From the NCBI GenBank assembly GCA_013002225.1, contig JABDKL010000065.1, forward strand, positions 1 through 38,291: a stretch of 38,291 nt of DNA. The letters run 5' to 3'. The position numbers and the translations under genes were made by a program. The notes under the pieces were generated by a model. The model ran no database searches, was not told the DNA's origin, and worked only from the letters and a program-made list of their open reading frames with translations. The stretch's first letter is position 1, and each line of letters begins with the position of its first letter. This DNA is from Winogradskyella sp. Its GTDB lineage: Bacteria; Bacteroidota; Bacteroidia; Flavobacteriales; Flavobacteriaceae. This document shows, one piece after another, positions 23,665 to 34,000 of the stretch.

Positions 23665-26012
23665 TAACGCTTTAAAGCAAAATGTCCTGCGTAGACTTCG
23701 CCATCCAAGAATTTAGCAATATACCAATAATCACTACTTGGAAGGGGTTGGCCATTTAGAGTCCCATCCCATCCACCATTGAGTGTGGTATGTTCTGAAA
23801 GTAATTTACCGTAGCGGTTATAAATCTGTACATATTCTATCGCATTAAATTGCGAATTCGTACCAATAACACGCCAGGTATCATTACTGCCATCGCCATT
23901 AGGTGTAAAATATTTTGGAAAGCCTAAAACCGAAATTTCTTCTTCAATAACTTCACAACCGTTTCTATCTCTTATATAAACGGTATGAAAACCTTCTGTA
24001 ACATTTGTGAACATATTACTTTCCTGGTAAAATCCATTAATATCATCTAAAGCATAATCATATATGCCGTTACCAGAAACATTAATTGTTACCGTATTAT
24101 TTGGTGAAATGCCCTCGACCAAAATATTTTCTACACTAGCAGTTTCTGATGCTAATACAGTTATAGACCTGCTTGAAGCGCACCCATTAGGATCCGTGAC
24201 TAAAACAAAATATGTGCCCACTTCATTGGCCTCATAGAATGAAGTTGTAACATCGGTTAAACTACCATTGACAGACCACTCGTAAAAGTAATTGTTAGGT
24301 AAATCATTTAAAACGCCACCGTTTAAAGTAATTGTTTCCGGATAGGTATCAAGACAATAAAAAACCGTTTCATCCTCGTCTAAGATAGGAGTGTATAAAA
24401 CATTTAAATTTGCACTAGAGATACTAAAACACTGACTGTTATTTTCTACCTTAACAAATATGATTTGTGAATTTATACTTGTATTGGTATAGTTGTTTGG
24501 GAGCGGGTTAACGTCATTAAGTGCATCGTTTTCTGTTTCAAAATAAGAAACTTCAGATCCTGTTGGGATTTGGTTAATAATTGAACCTTTAATATCGCTT
24601 AAAATAAAGTTGGCATAACCATCTAAATTTTCGCCGTCACAGGCTTCTAAAACTGGTATTGAAATGGTATTATTAGAAATCTGCAACTCTAACTGAGCAG
24701 TAGCCTCGCAATTAGCCGGATTTATTATACGAGCAAACACTACCTGGTTAGGTATTGTATTTTCAAAATTGGTTGCCGTTGTTATGGCGTTGCTATTGTT
24801 ATTCGCGTCAGTTTCAGTTAGAAAAAAGTCTGTAACAATTAAGGCACTGTCTCCATTTGTAATAGCCTCTGAGGCATCATAGAGATTGTATAGTGTAAAG
24901 CCATCTTGGTTTAGATCACATTCTACCAGAATGGCATTTTGGACGTTGGGTTCTGGTGCATACTCAATTACCACCTCTCCATAAGAAACACAGGAATTAT
25001 TTAAACCTACTTCAACAGTATAGGTTCCTGGCGTTGTGACCTCATAAGTACCGCAATTTATGCAGCCTGCAGGCGTTGATTGTTCCAAAACGCCATTTCT
25101 ATACCAATCATAAGAAGGTGAACCAGATTGACTGGCGTTTAACTCTATAGTTTCGCCTTCACATAACGAATTTCCCGTAGCAATCAAACGGTTTGGACCC
25201 AGATCTGTTGATAGTTGAAAACTACCGGCCTCAAGAAATACAGCAGAGTCGTATCTGAAATTTTGTTCGTCGGCAATAACAAGCTTTACGTGGTAAGACT
25301 GATTTGGTACAACATTAGCGGTAGCGGTTAAAATTGCAGTCTGACCATTGAAGTTAATTGGCGAAACTGTATCATTATAACTACCAAAATAAGTTTCATT
25401 TTGAGGTGGGCAACTTCCGGGAACACCTGGTGTAACCGTAGTTGCTTTTACTGGAGTATTGGTATCTGGCACCAAGGCAATATTTTCATATTGATTCTGA
25501 CCCAAAGTAGGTTTTATTAGAAAACCAAACAAATCTGAAAACTGACAACTATTAGGGTTGTTTTCCTGATATTCTTCTGAAGCAAAAAGATATCTGAAAC
25601 TTACTTGTGAGGCTACAGAGGTAAAATCAAATTCTATTACCGTAGCATTTATGGTGTTGGTTTCATTTAATGCAAATTCTAAATCTGCATCACCTTCCCA
25701 ATTCGGTGCGTTATCATCACTCAGGCTATTATTTGGTCCCGGAACATTAGCTAAACGTCCTGTACTTAATACCAATCCACTTTGAAAAGGGAAGGAGGTA
25801 CCACTGGCATCAAAAAAACCAAAACTTTGATCTGAGCCATTAAAATCCCCACCTACAACATTTGTTACTGTAACATCTGTAATACAATCACTATCAATTA
25901 AAATGTCTTCTATGAGTTGTTGGGGTGTATAGGTTTGACTATCCACAACAATGTTTTGCGAATGTAGAACTACTGAAAATAATAAGGCAAATATAATTAC
26001 TATATGCTTCAT
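23664..26012 (-). CDS. Choice-of-anchor L protein with two repeats and T9SS type-B C-terminus
   Basis: A 782-residue secreted protein from the ATG at 26012 (a TTG at 26033 is rejected because it overlaps the promoter element at 26031-26038). Order of parts: signal peptide (1-18, ending LHSQ); choice-of-anchor L domain (about 20-265) with SGLVLSTG and FASEEYQENNPNSCQFSDLFGF; an Ig-like segment (about 280-350); two ~94-residue repeats from C365 and C458; an Ig-like segment and a SprB-like segment; and a gliding-motility-associated, T9SS type-B sorting domain beginning FPKYFTPNGDGSNDTW and ending GHFALKR. It is predicted to be exported through the type IX system and held at the surface or released. 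Ligand unknown. Confidence 0.9.
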   Translation of the reverse strand: MKHIVIIFALLFSVVLHSQNIVVDSQTYTPQQLIEDILIDSDCITDVTVTNVVGGDFNGSDQSFGFFDASGTSFPFQSGLVLSTGRLANVPGPNNSLSDDNAPNWEGDADLEFALNETNTINATVIEFDFTSVASQVSFRYLFASEEYQENNPNSCQFSDLFGFLIKPTLGQNQYENIALVPDTNTPVKATTVTPGVPGSCPPQNETYFGSYNDTVSPINFNGQTAILTATANVVPNQSYHVKLVIADEQNFRYDSAVFLEAGSFQLSTDLGPNRLIATGNSLCEGETIELNASQSGSPSYDWYRNGVLEQSTPAGCINCGTYEVTTPGTYTVEVGLNNSCVSYGEVVIEYAPEPNVQNAILVECDLNQDGFTLYNLYDASEAITNGDSALIVTDFFLTETDANNNSNAITTATNFENTIPNQVVFARIINPANCEATAQLELQISNNTISIPVLEACDGENLDGYANFILSDIKGSIINQIPTGSEVSYFETENDALNDVNPLPNNYTNTSINSQIIFVKVENNSQCFSISSANLNVLYTPILDEDETVFYCLDTYPETITLNGGVLNDLPNNYFYEWSVNGSLTDVTTSFYEANEVGTYFVLVTDPNGCASSRSITVLASETASVENILVEGISPNNTVTINVSGNGIYDYALDDINGFYQESNMFTNVTEGFHTVYIRDRNGCEVIEEEISVLGFPKYFTPNGDGSNDTWRVIGTNSQFNAIEYVQIYNRYGKLLSEHTTLNGGWDGTLNGQPLPSSDYWYIAKFLDGEVYAGHFALKR
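24357..24920 (-). repeat. Two tandem CDxDxDG-type protein repeats
   Basis: Residues 365-457 and 458-552 of the 782-residue protein. The units open CDLNQDG and CDGENLDG and have the second Cys about 70 residues in. They are homologous to the 11-unit arrays in the two neighbouring genes. Confidence 0.8.
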
Positions 26013-26030
26013 TTCTAGTTTTAGGGAGTG

Positions 26031-26038
26031 CAAAGATA
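26031..26038 (-). promoter_or_regulatory. -7 promoter element (TATCTTTG) of the 782-residue adhesin gene
   Basis: A perfect TAnnTTTG match on the minus strand, 18 bases upstream of the ATG at 26012. No obvious -33 box. It suggests the smallest adhesin gene has its own promoter. Confidence 0.45.
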
Positions 26039-26090
26039 CGCATCAGCCATTATTAAAATTTAAAAAAATCTTTTAATCTTAGGTTATGAG

Positions 26091-29000
26091 TTAACGTCTT
26101 AGCGCAAAGTGACCTGTGACTTGAAAGGATTGGTTATTACGATAAATTGTAGCACTGTACCAATAATTGCCAGCTGGCATTTTATTACCATTATAGGTTC
26201 CGTCCCATCCAAGAGAGTTTGAGTTCAATTCCTTTAATAATTTACCGAAACGATCATAAATATAAACTTTACTACCAGGCAATGTTTCTATTCCCGCAAT
26301 ATGCCAGGTATCAAAGTCACCATCGTTATTTGGTGTAAGGTGCTTTGGAGCATCAATAACCAAGACCACATGTGTTATTTGGGCACAACCATTCAGATCT
26401 CTTATAGTAACGGTATTGTAACCAATTGGGACATTATTAAAGATATTTGAGGTTTGAACGGTTAAATTATTTAGTTGATAACTGTAATTACCAATGCCGC
26501 TAACTGTAATAGTTATATTATTTGGGTCAGAGAAATCTATAGTTTCTACGACATCAATTGTTGCTGATTCTGATTCAGTAACAGCAAAAGATTCTGTAAA
26601 TACGCAACCCGACGAATTCGTCACTGTAACAGTATATGTGCCAGTTTCAAGAATCTCGATTTGAGGCGTTGTAGCGTTAGTAGACCATAAATAAGAATCG
26701 CCTGAGTTGCCAGTAGAAGCATTTACAATAAGTGGTAAATTATCCAAACAAATGACTTGGTCATCAATACTTAAGGTTGGCAGTGCATTTATAATTACAG
26801 AAAATTGAGTTGTACTAAAACATCCTGTTGTATTATTTTCAATTCGAGCGTAAATGACTTCGTTATGAGATGCTAAATAAGAATTCTTATCAATGTCATT
26901 TATACTCTCAATTGCGTTGTCTATAGAATTATAGTAGCTAACAGCATGTTCATTTATATTTTGATTACCAATAATAGAGTCATCTTGTTGCATTAGTGCT
27001 ACTTCCAATACACCATCGAAGTCATCGTCGCAGGCAATTATATTATTGAGAGGGTTAGCAAGAGGAGGCGAATTTATGACTAATTGAAATGGATATACAG
27101 CATAACACTTTGTAGTACTATATTCAACTCTGGCATAGAGCATTTGCGATGTAGTTGTGTACGTATAATTTGTATTAAGCACATTTTGGCCTGACGCTGC
27201 ATCGGCTTCAGAATTATAATAGCTAACCAAGACATTGAATGTATTCTCTAAAAGTATTGCATTAATCGCATCAAGATTTGTGCTATTTTCATCATTAGCA
27301 CATACATTGTAGACTTCAAAATCATGAATAGGAGGAGGTGTATTAAGGACGAGGTTAAAAGCAACTGAAATAAAACAACCAGTCGTTGTGTTGGTCACCT
27401 TAGCATATAGGGTTTGTGGGCTTGAGCTGTTTGTATAAGATTCAGGGGTTAGTATCTCGTTAATATTCGCGAATAAATCAGATTCACTTTCATAATAGCT
27501 AAATGTAATACCGAATTGACGGCCATTAAGGAGTAATAATTCTATTTCAGTTAAATCCCAGGTCTGTTCATAATTAAAATTGTTACCACAAGCTATCAAA
27601 GACTGTTCTAAGTTTATTGTCGGCAATGCCAATGCATTAATGTAAAATGAAACTACCTCAAAACAACCTGAGTCTACATTTAATATACGTGCATAAACCA
27701 ATTGTTGCGCAATAGAAGTCGTAAATGTTAGAGGTAAATTGTTGATGCCATTATTAGCATTAAAGGGTGTTAAGTGAAAACTAACCGCCAGGTTTTGTGG
27801 ACTTGCTGTAGTTATTTCTGATATTTTTTCGCTGAGATCTACAGTGACCATACCATTACTGTTATCGTCACAGGCAAACATATCTGTAGGTGCATTAAAT
27901 ATTGCATATTCCCGAACTTCTATTAAAAACGAACCTACCTTAAAACAACTATTTTCGTCGTTATTTTGGAGGCGGTAGTAAATTGTCTGTGGATTAGAAG
28001 CATTTTGGTAATCTATTGTTTTATCAATAGGATTTAAATTATTGTAAGCCTCATTTTCGGTTTCAAAATAGCGTACGTTCAAATGATCTTGAGAATTAAT
28101 AATTTCTGCATCTTTGGTTTCGAAAATAAAATTAGCCGATTGCGTAAAATCCTCTTGACATTGCGTGTAATCCCTTATTGGTACTAGTTGTGGGTCATTA
28201 TAAATTAAAACATCAAATCCTAAAATAAAAATACAGTTGTTTCCCGATTTGATTTTTACGAATATTTCTGTAGTTTCTGTCGAATAATTTTGAGGATTTG
28301 AAATAGCCCCAATATTACTTAATGCATTTTCGTATGAGCTAAAAAAAGTATAATTAAAATTTGAAAGTTCTTCTGAAATAATGGGTATTACAGTTTCGAG
28401 ATTTAAGGTTGCCATACCATCTTGATCTGCATCACAAATTATAATAGGCTCCAAAAGATTTTCATCTAGCGTATCAGAAATATTAACCAATAGTGAAGAA
28501 ATTTGAAAACAGCCTGTATTTGTATTAGTTATCCGAGTGTAAAACAATTGAATATCTCCAGGAACATCATAAGAATCTACCACTTCGTTTTGTTGATTAA
28601 TAGCATCACTTTCTGTTAGGTAAAACGCTACTTCAAAATTTGAAAGTCCTTCATTCACAACATATTTTAATGGGTTTATTGAGATTTGAGAGGTATTATC
28701 AATAGCATTATAGCTACCACAACTTGAGGTTTCTTTTGGTGGAAAGCTAGGTTTAGAATTTACTACCAACTTTACTTCAGAATCGTATTCACAGTTATAA
28801 GAGGTGCTATTGATAAATAGTGTTTGCTCATAGTCAGTCACTGTAAATGGTTGATTACGGTCTAAAGGATTTTGGTTATTAGCTCTGTCTTCCTCAGATT
28901 CGTAAAAGGTGATATCCATATTATAGCCACTCTGTAATTCGGTATGCACATCGTTTAAATTAAAATCGAAAACACCATCATTTGATGCATCATCACAACC

Positions 29001-30929
29001 TGTAGAAATTCTTTGCTCTTCGAGAACATTATACAATAGGTTTTTATGGAACTCAAGAGAAATTGTTGTTTCGCAGTAGGACTCTTCGAAAGATACTCCT
29101 ATAGGTAAGCTTTCCATAGCAGAAGTAATGGTATATAATCTTGGATTACCAAATATTGGGACAAGAACTCTAACGGTAGCACTTGGATACACTTCTTGTA
29201 ATTCTAAAATAGCTTCTTCTATATTAAAAGTTATTGGTGCGTTTTCATAAGTGTATGTGTTAGAACCTTGATTAAGATAATAGTCTGGTCGTACACATCC
29301 ATCGATTGTAAATTTTTCAATACCTAGATCTGGAGAGGTCAAGTAGTTAAAGTATACGCGTTCTAGGCTAAAACATCCTGTGGCAATGCTTTCAATCCTG
29401 GCGTGCATAAATTCAGGGAAACCCGTAAAGTCGGGATATTCGGTTAATTCATTGGTTTTATTTATCGCATCTGCTTCACTTAGGTAATAAGAAACATCAC
29501 TCGAATTATTATATTCAGATACTAGAGGGTCCAGGATATTTATATTTACGAATGTAAAATCAGACAATCTACCATCGCAGATATTTACTGTTATTTCAGC
29601 TGATGGTGGCGAATCATAAATTTGAAAGTTAAAGGTTCCCAATTGAAGGCAATCACCATTTATACTTTCAATACGCACAAAAATGGTTTCAGAGTCTTCC
29701 GAGTTTTGATAAACTTCACTTAAGGAGTTTATATTGTTTAGAGCATCGTCCTGAGTGAGATGATAAGTGATGTTATAATTAGTTGAGGGTAATTCTGCCA
29801 GAATTTCCGCGTCTTTTAGAGCACTGAAATTAAAGTCGTAGAGCCTATCACTTGGTGCAGGATCGCATACCTCAATGTCTGTTATGCGTGCTGCATTCTG
29901 AAATGGAACAATTTCAATCTCAATAGTATCTCCAAAATTGCAATTACCAGCAGCGGTAGGTATAGATATTTCCACACTATAAGTTCCCGATTGTAAAACT
30001 TGAAGTGTTGGGCTATTTTCGCCATTAATTAAACTGCCGTTTAAGAACCAATTGTAGATCGCAGAATTATTGTTAATAGCTGCATTTAATATAAGGTCAG
30101 TACCACAAACAGATTGATCTGGTCCTAAATCAATGGAGCCACCAAAATCCTGTGTTTCAATAAATACAGCAGAATCAAACCGTTCATCGATATGGTCTGC
30201 AATTACAAATTTAATATGGTAGGTCTCACCAGGAATAATATTGGTCTGGGATGTAAATACCTTAGTTAGACCATTAAAATTAGTATTACTGCCATTATAA
30301 CCTTGAAAATAGTCTTCGTTTTGTGCTGAACAAAATCCCTCAATATTTGGACGAATTGTATTTGTACTTACTAACGAATTGGTTTCTGGCACTAAGGCCA
30401 TATTGGTATAGGGATCCATAGATCCAGCAGGTTTGATAAGAATTGCAAAAACATCACTAAAATTACAGGGGTATGCTTGTTGATATTCTTCCGAAGCAAA
30501 AATGTATTTAAATGCTACAAAATCATTCGCAGATACAAAATCAAACGCTATGGATGTGGCATTGAGCGTTTGATCTATGCCAACTATGTCAAAAATATCA
30601 GAATCGGTTTCCCAATTGACGTCTCCATAACTTAAGTCCTGACCAATTATAGAATTGCCTGCGGTGGTAATACTGCCTGTTGATAAAATTATACCATTTT
30701 GAAGTGGAAAATTTGAATTTGCCTGTTGGAAAGTACCAAAACTGTTTATGTTATTGACAGCCCCATTTACTGGTGATGAAACATTGGAGACTGTAACACA
30801 ATTATCTCCAACTAATTCTTGTAATAGTTGTTGTGGCTGAGTTGAACTTTCTGTAATTACCTGCTGTGCATATGAACAACAAACATGCAAAGTGAAGAGG
30901 AGAAACGCATAAATACTTTCCTTTTTCAT
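26091..30929 (-). CDS. Giant 11-repeat choice-of-anchor L surface protein with T9SS type-B C-terminus (copy A)
   Basis: A 1612-residue secreted protein. The signal peptide runs to about residue 21 (CCSYA, then QQ). The choice-of-anchor L domain (about 22-262) has NGIILSTG and FASEEYQQAYPCNFSDVFAILI. An Ig-like segment (265-345) precedes eleven ~94-residue repeats from C355 to residue 1393. The 219-residue tail holds a PKD/Ig-like segment (YLWSTNATTPQIEILETG), a SprB-like segment and the type-B sorting domain (APKHLTPNNDGDFDTWH to GHFALRR). Unit 3 (545-644) has lost the CDxDxDG opening. It is a paralogue of the next gene, with the same architecture. Probably a surface adhesin; the ligand is unknown. 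Confidence 0.9.
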   Translation of the reverse strand: MKKESIYAFLLFTLHVCCSYAQQVITESSTQPQQLLQELVGDNCVTVSNVSSPVNGAVNNINSFGTFQQANSNFPLQNGIILSTGSITTAGNSIIGQDLSYGDVNWETDSDIFDIVGIDQTLNATSIAFDFVSANDFVAFKYIFASEEYQQAYPCNFSDVFAILIKPAGSMDPYTNMALVPETNSLVSTNTIRPNIEGFCSAQNEDYFQGYNGSNTNFNGLTKVFTSQTNIIPGETYHIKFVIADHIDERFDSAVFIETQDFGGSIDLGPDQSVCGTDLILNAAINNNSAIYNWFLNGSLINGENSPTLQVLQSGTYSVEISIPTAAGNCNFGDTIEIEIVPFQNAARITDIEVCDPAPSDRLYDFNFSALKDAEILAELPSTNYNITYHLTQDDALNNINSLSEVYQNSEDSETIFVRIESINGDCLQLGTFNFQIYDSPPSAEITVNICDGRLSDFTFVNINILDPLVSEYNNSSDVSYYLSEADAINKTNELTEYPDFTGFPEFMHARIESIATGCFSLERVYFNYLTSPDLGIEKFTIDGCVRPDYYLNQGSNTYTYENAPITFNIEEAILELQEVYPSATVRVLVPIFGNPRLYTITSAMESLPIGVSFEESYCETTISLEFHKNLLYNVLEEQRISTGCDDASNDGVFDFNLNDVHTELQSGYNMDITFYESEEDRANNQNPLDRNQPFTVTDYEQTLFINSTSYNCEYDSEVKLVVNSKPSFPPKETSSCGSYNAIDNTSQISINPLKYVVNEGLSNFEVAFYLTESDAINQQNEVVDSYDVPGDIQLFYTRITNTNTGCFQISSLLVNISDTLDENLLEPIIICDADQDGMATLNLETVIPIISEELSNFNYTFFSSYENALSNIGAISNPQNYSTETTEIFVKIKSGNNCIFILGFDVLIYNDPQLVPIRDYTQCQEDFTQSANFIFETKDAEIINSQDHLNVRYFETENEAYNNLNPIDKTIDYQNASNPQTIYYRLQNNDENSCFKVGSFLIEVREYAIFNAPTDMFACDDNSNGMVTVDLSEKISEITTASPQNLAVSFHLTPFNANNGINNLPLTFTTSIAQQLVYARILNVDSGCFEVVSFYINALALPTINLEQSLIACGNNFNYEQTWDLTEIELLLLNGRQFGITFSYYESESDLFANINEILTPESYTNSSSPQTLYAKVTNTTTGCFISVAFNLVLNTPPPIHDFEVYNVCANDENSTNLDAINAILLENTFNVLVSYYNSEADAASGQNVLNTNYTYTTTSQMLYARVEYSTTKCYAVYPFQLVINSPPLANPLNNIIACDDDFDGVLEVALMQQDDSIIGNQNINEHAVSYYNSIDNAIESINDIDKNSYLASHNEVIYARIENNTTGCFSTTQFSVIINALPTLSIDDQVICLDNLPLIVNASTGNSGDSYLWSTNATTPQIEILETGTYTVTVTNSSGCVFTESFAVTESESATIDVVETIDFSDPNNITITVSGIGNYSYQLNNLTVQTSNIFNNVPIGYNTVTIRDLNGCAQITHVVLVIDAPKHLTPNNDGDFDTWHIAGIETLPGSKVYIYDRFGKLLKELNSNSLGWDGTYNGNKMPAGNYWYSATIYRNNQSFQVTGHFALRR
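26751..29867 (-). repeat. Array of 11 protein repeats in copy A
   Basis: Residues 355-1393. Most units open with a Cys-Asp-rich motif (for example CDADQDG, CDDDFDG) and include a YYxSxxDA-like strand, an IYARIEN-like strand and a second Cys in TGCF. Unit 3 is highly diverged, and units 5, 9 and 10 have a weak opening motif. At the DNA level the units are too different to be direct nucleotide repeats. Confidence 0.85.
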
Positions 30930-30982
30930 TGGTTCTTTTCCAGAAATAATAGCCCTAGAGAAATCTTACTTTCTCTTTTTTT

Positions 30983-30995
30983 TATAAAGATAGGA
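30983..30995. repeat. 13-base motif TATAAAGATAGGA, copy 1
   Basis: It lies in the 127-base gap between the two giant genes and is repeated exactly at 36243-36255, about 60 bases past the upstream gene's stop in both places. Read on the minus strand it contains TATCTTTA, one base from the -7 consensus. Confidence 0.5.
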
Positions 30996-31056
30996 AAAGC
31001 AACCCAATGATTTGGGAATTAATTGGTTGTTTAGGTTAGAATGTAATTAATGATTG

Positions 31057-34000
31057 TTAACGTCTTAAGGTAAAATGGCCCTTGACTTCAAATGATTCAT
31101 TGTCTTTCTGAACCTTTGCTAAAAACCAATAATCACTAGCAGGCATTTTATTACCGTTATAAGTACCGTCCCAACCTGCAGTTGTTGCACTCAATTGTTT
31201 TAATAGTTTACCATAGCGATCGTAAATGTAGATTACTGTACCTGGTAAAGTTTCCACACCACTAATATGCCATGTGTCAAAATCGCCATCACCATTAGGT
31301 GTCATATGTTTTGGAGCATCGATAACAATAACTTCTTCAGTAACTTCAGAACAACCATTAATATCGATTACTGTAATGGTGTGGTACCCTAAACTAACAT
31401 TTTCAAAAAACGGAGATTCCTGAGGTTCTCCATTATCTAGTTGATAGAGGTAGTCACCAATTCCGCTTACTGAAATTGTAATATTATTTGGGTCTGAAAA
31501 ATCAATCGTTTCTGTAAATTCTATTGTAGCTGCTTCAGATTCAGAAACACTAAATGTTCTTGTATTTTCACAACCAAAATCACTGGTAACTGTGACCCAA
31601 TAAACGCCAACCTGAGTAATTGTAATTTCTGCACTTGTTTCACCAGTAGACCATAAATATTGATCTGTAGTGTTATTGGTATTGGCAGATACAATTAGTG
31701 GTAAATCATCTAAACATATAACCTGATCATTAATATTTATAACAGGCAGAGGATTTATGGTGACCTCAAATTGTGTAACGTCATAACATCCTGTACTATT
31801 GTTTTCAATTCTGGCGTAGATCATCTCGCTGTCAAAAGCCATATAATTTGTTTCTAATGGTTCTGTACCTTCCTCTGCTTGTAAAACAGAATTGTAATAA
31901 CTTACATGGTATTGTGCTGGGTTTTGGTTACCCAAAACAGATGCATCCTGTGTCGAAAGATCGAATTCTAAAATGCCATCAAAATCATCATCGCACGCCA
32001 TTAAACCGTTTGGTAAATTGGCAACAGGTAATGGGTTTACGCGTAAATTAAACTCATAAATGTAGAAACAGTGTGTCGTGCTATATTCAATACGAGCAAA
32101 TAGTGTATCATTAGTAGTTTGATAGGTGTAGTTGGTATCTAAACTGTTGGTGTTAGTATAGGCGTCGGTTTCATTAGAGTAATAACTAATCAATACATTA
32201 AAACTTTCCTCCATTAAAGCGTCATTGATTTCATTAAGGTCAAAACTATTTGTAGCATTTTCACATATCTGATATTCGCCAAAATTTTGAATAGGAGGAG
32301 GTAAGTTCACGGATAGTTCAATTGGTACCGTAACATAACAATTTGAGATTGTGTTTGTGATTTTCACAAATACAGTTTGTGGATTACTTACATTAATATA
32401 ATCTTCTGGATTAGATATGGCATTTGTATGGCTTTCAACATTTGCCATTGATTCGAAATAATTAATCTCAATATCGTCTTGTCTCACGTCTAAAATATCA
32501 ACTTCAGCTTGAGTGAGATCGAATGCTACAAACCCATCGTAATCAGTGTCGCATTGTACCATAGGTTGCGCTTCATTAACCTCAGGAACCTGAATGACAT
32601 TTAGCATAAAAGATGTTATAGAATTACAGATCGTACCATTATCTATTTGTACATAAATTTGTTGAGGATTTACGGTATTCGTAAAATTATCAGGAAGTGG
32701 GCTAATGCTGTTTTCTGCATTATATGCTGAGGTATAAAAAGTAATTGATAGATTATCGGATATCCCTTGCGAAATTTCAGCAGCTTTAGTTGTTAAATCG
32801 AAGGACTCAAAACCATCGTTAGAGGCATCGTCGCACACAAACCAATTCGATGGTTGATTATATTCTGGGTTTGTACCTACCTCTATGATAAAGTTAGAAG
32901 TGCCGAAACAATTTTGGTCGGTAAGATTCTCAACTCTTACATATATTGTTTGAGGATTGCTCACATTTTGGTAAGCATTATTTTTATCTATAGCATTGAT
33001 GCGATTTTCAGCATCACTTTGAGATCGGAAGTATAATACAGCCTTTCCTGGCTGGCCATTTAGTATTTCCGCATCCTTGGTATTAAATATAAAGTCAGCG
33101 AAATCATCGCTATTGTCTTCGCAAATTTTATAATTTTCGATAGGTTGAAAAACAGGTAATACATTAACAATAATAGAATATGTTTCTGTGCTATGACAAC
33201 CAGTTACGGTATTTTCTACACGTATATATATTAATTCTGTTTGAGCGTTATAGGAATTATTTTCGGTAATAGCGTTGGTGTTGCTATCCGCATCTGTTTG
33301 GCTATTATGAAAGGAGATAATACGCTCATTAGTATCTGTTACTACTTGCGGTATCGCATGGCTTAAATTTACTATGGAATAGCCATCCTGGTCGTCATCG
33401 CAAATAATGAGTGGTGAAGGTGCAGAAGTCACTGGCGCTTCCAAAACCGTAATATTAAATGCATTGACATCAAAACAACCAGTGCCGTTCGATTGAATTC
33501 GCGTAAATAAGGTAAACGGATTAGTGTTATTTGTGTAAAAGTTAGATAATACGTTTTCGTTTGCTTCTGCATCCTCCTCAGTTAGAAAATAACTTACTGT
33601 AAAGCCACTCATGCTGTCCGTGACTTCGTCATCAAATTGCGACAAATCTGTTGTAGTTAGACCATCTTGGTCTTCATCACAGACTGTTTGGTCTGCTATA
33701 GGTTCAAACTCATCAACACTAGTCAGGATTATTTCAATTTCTGCTACATCGTTACATGTATCACTTGCTAAGTATAAATAAAGTATCTGAGGGTTATTTT
33801 GTGGTGTATAAGTTACAGACTGATCTAGAGCGTTTGTTTGTGCATCTCTATCTGCTTCAGTTTCGTAAAAATCTACCGTCACATTTTCTAAGTCATTGAT
33901 TATGCCTGTGGCAATACTTTCTAGATTAAAATCTTCACTATTGTCGTTATCTACATCGCAACTCGAGATGTTGTTTATATTGGTTCCCGTAAGAAGTAGG

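Noticed and set aside
32854-33036. Plus-strand frames inside the giant adhesin genes (also at 31848, 33896, 34466, 35471)
   Set aside because: All are short, antisense to well-supported coding sequence, and have no recognisable product.
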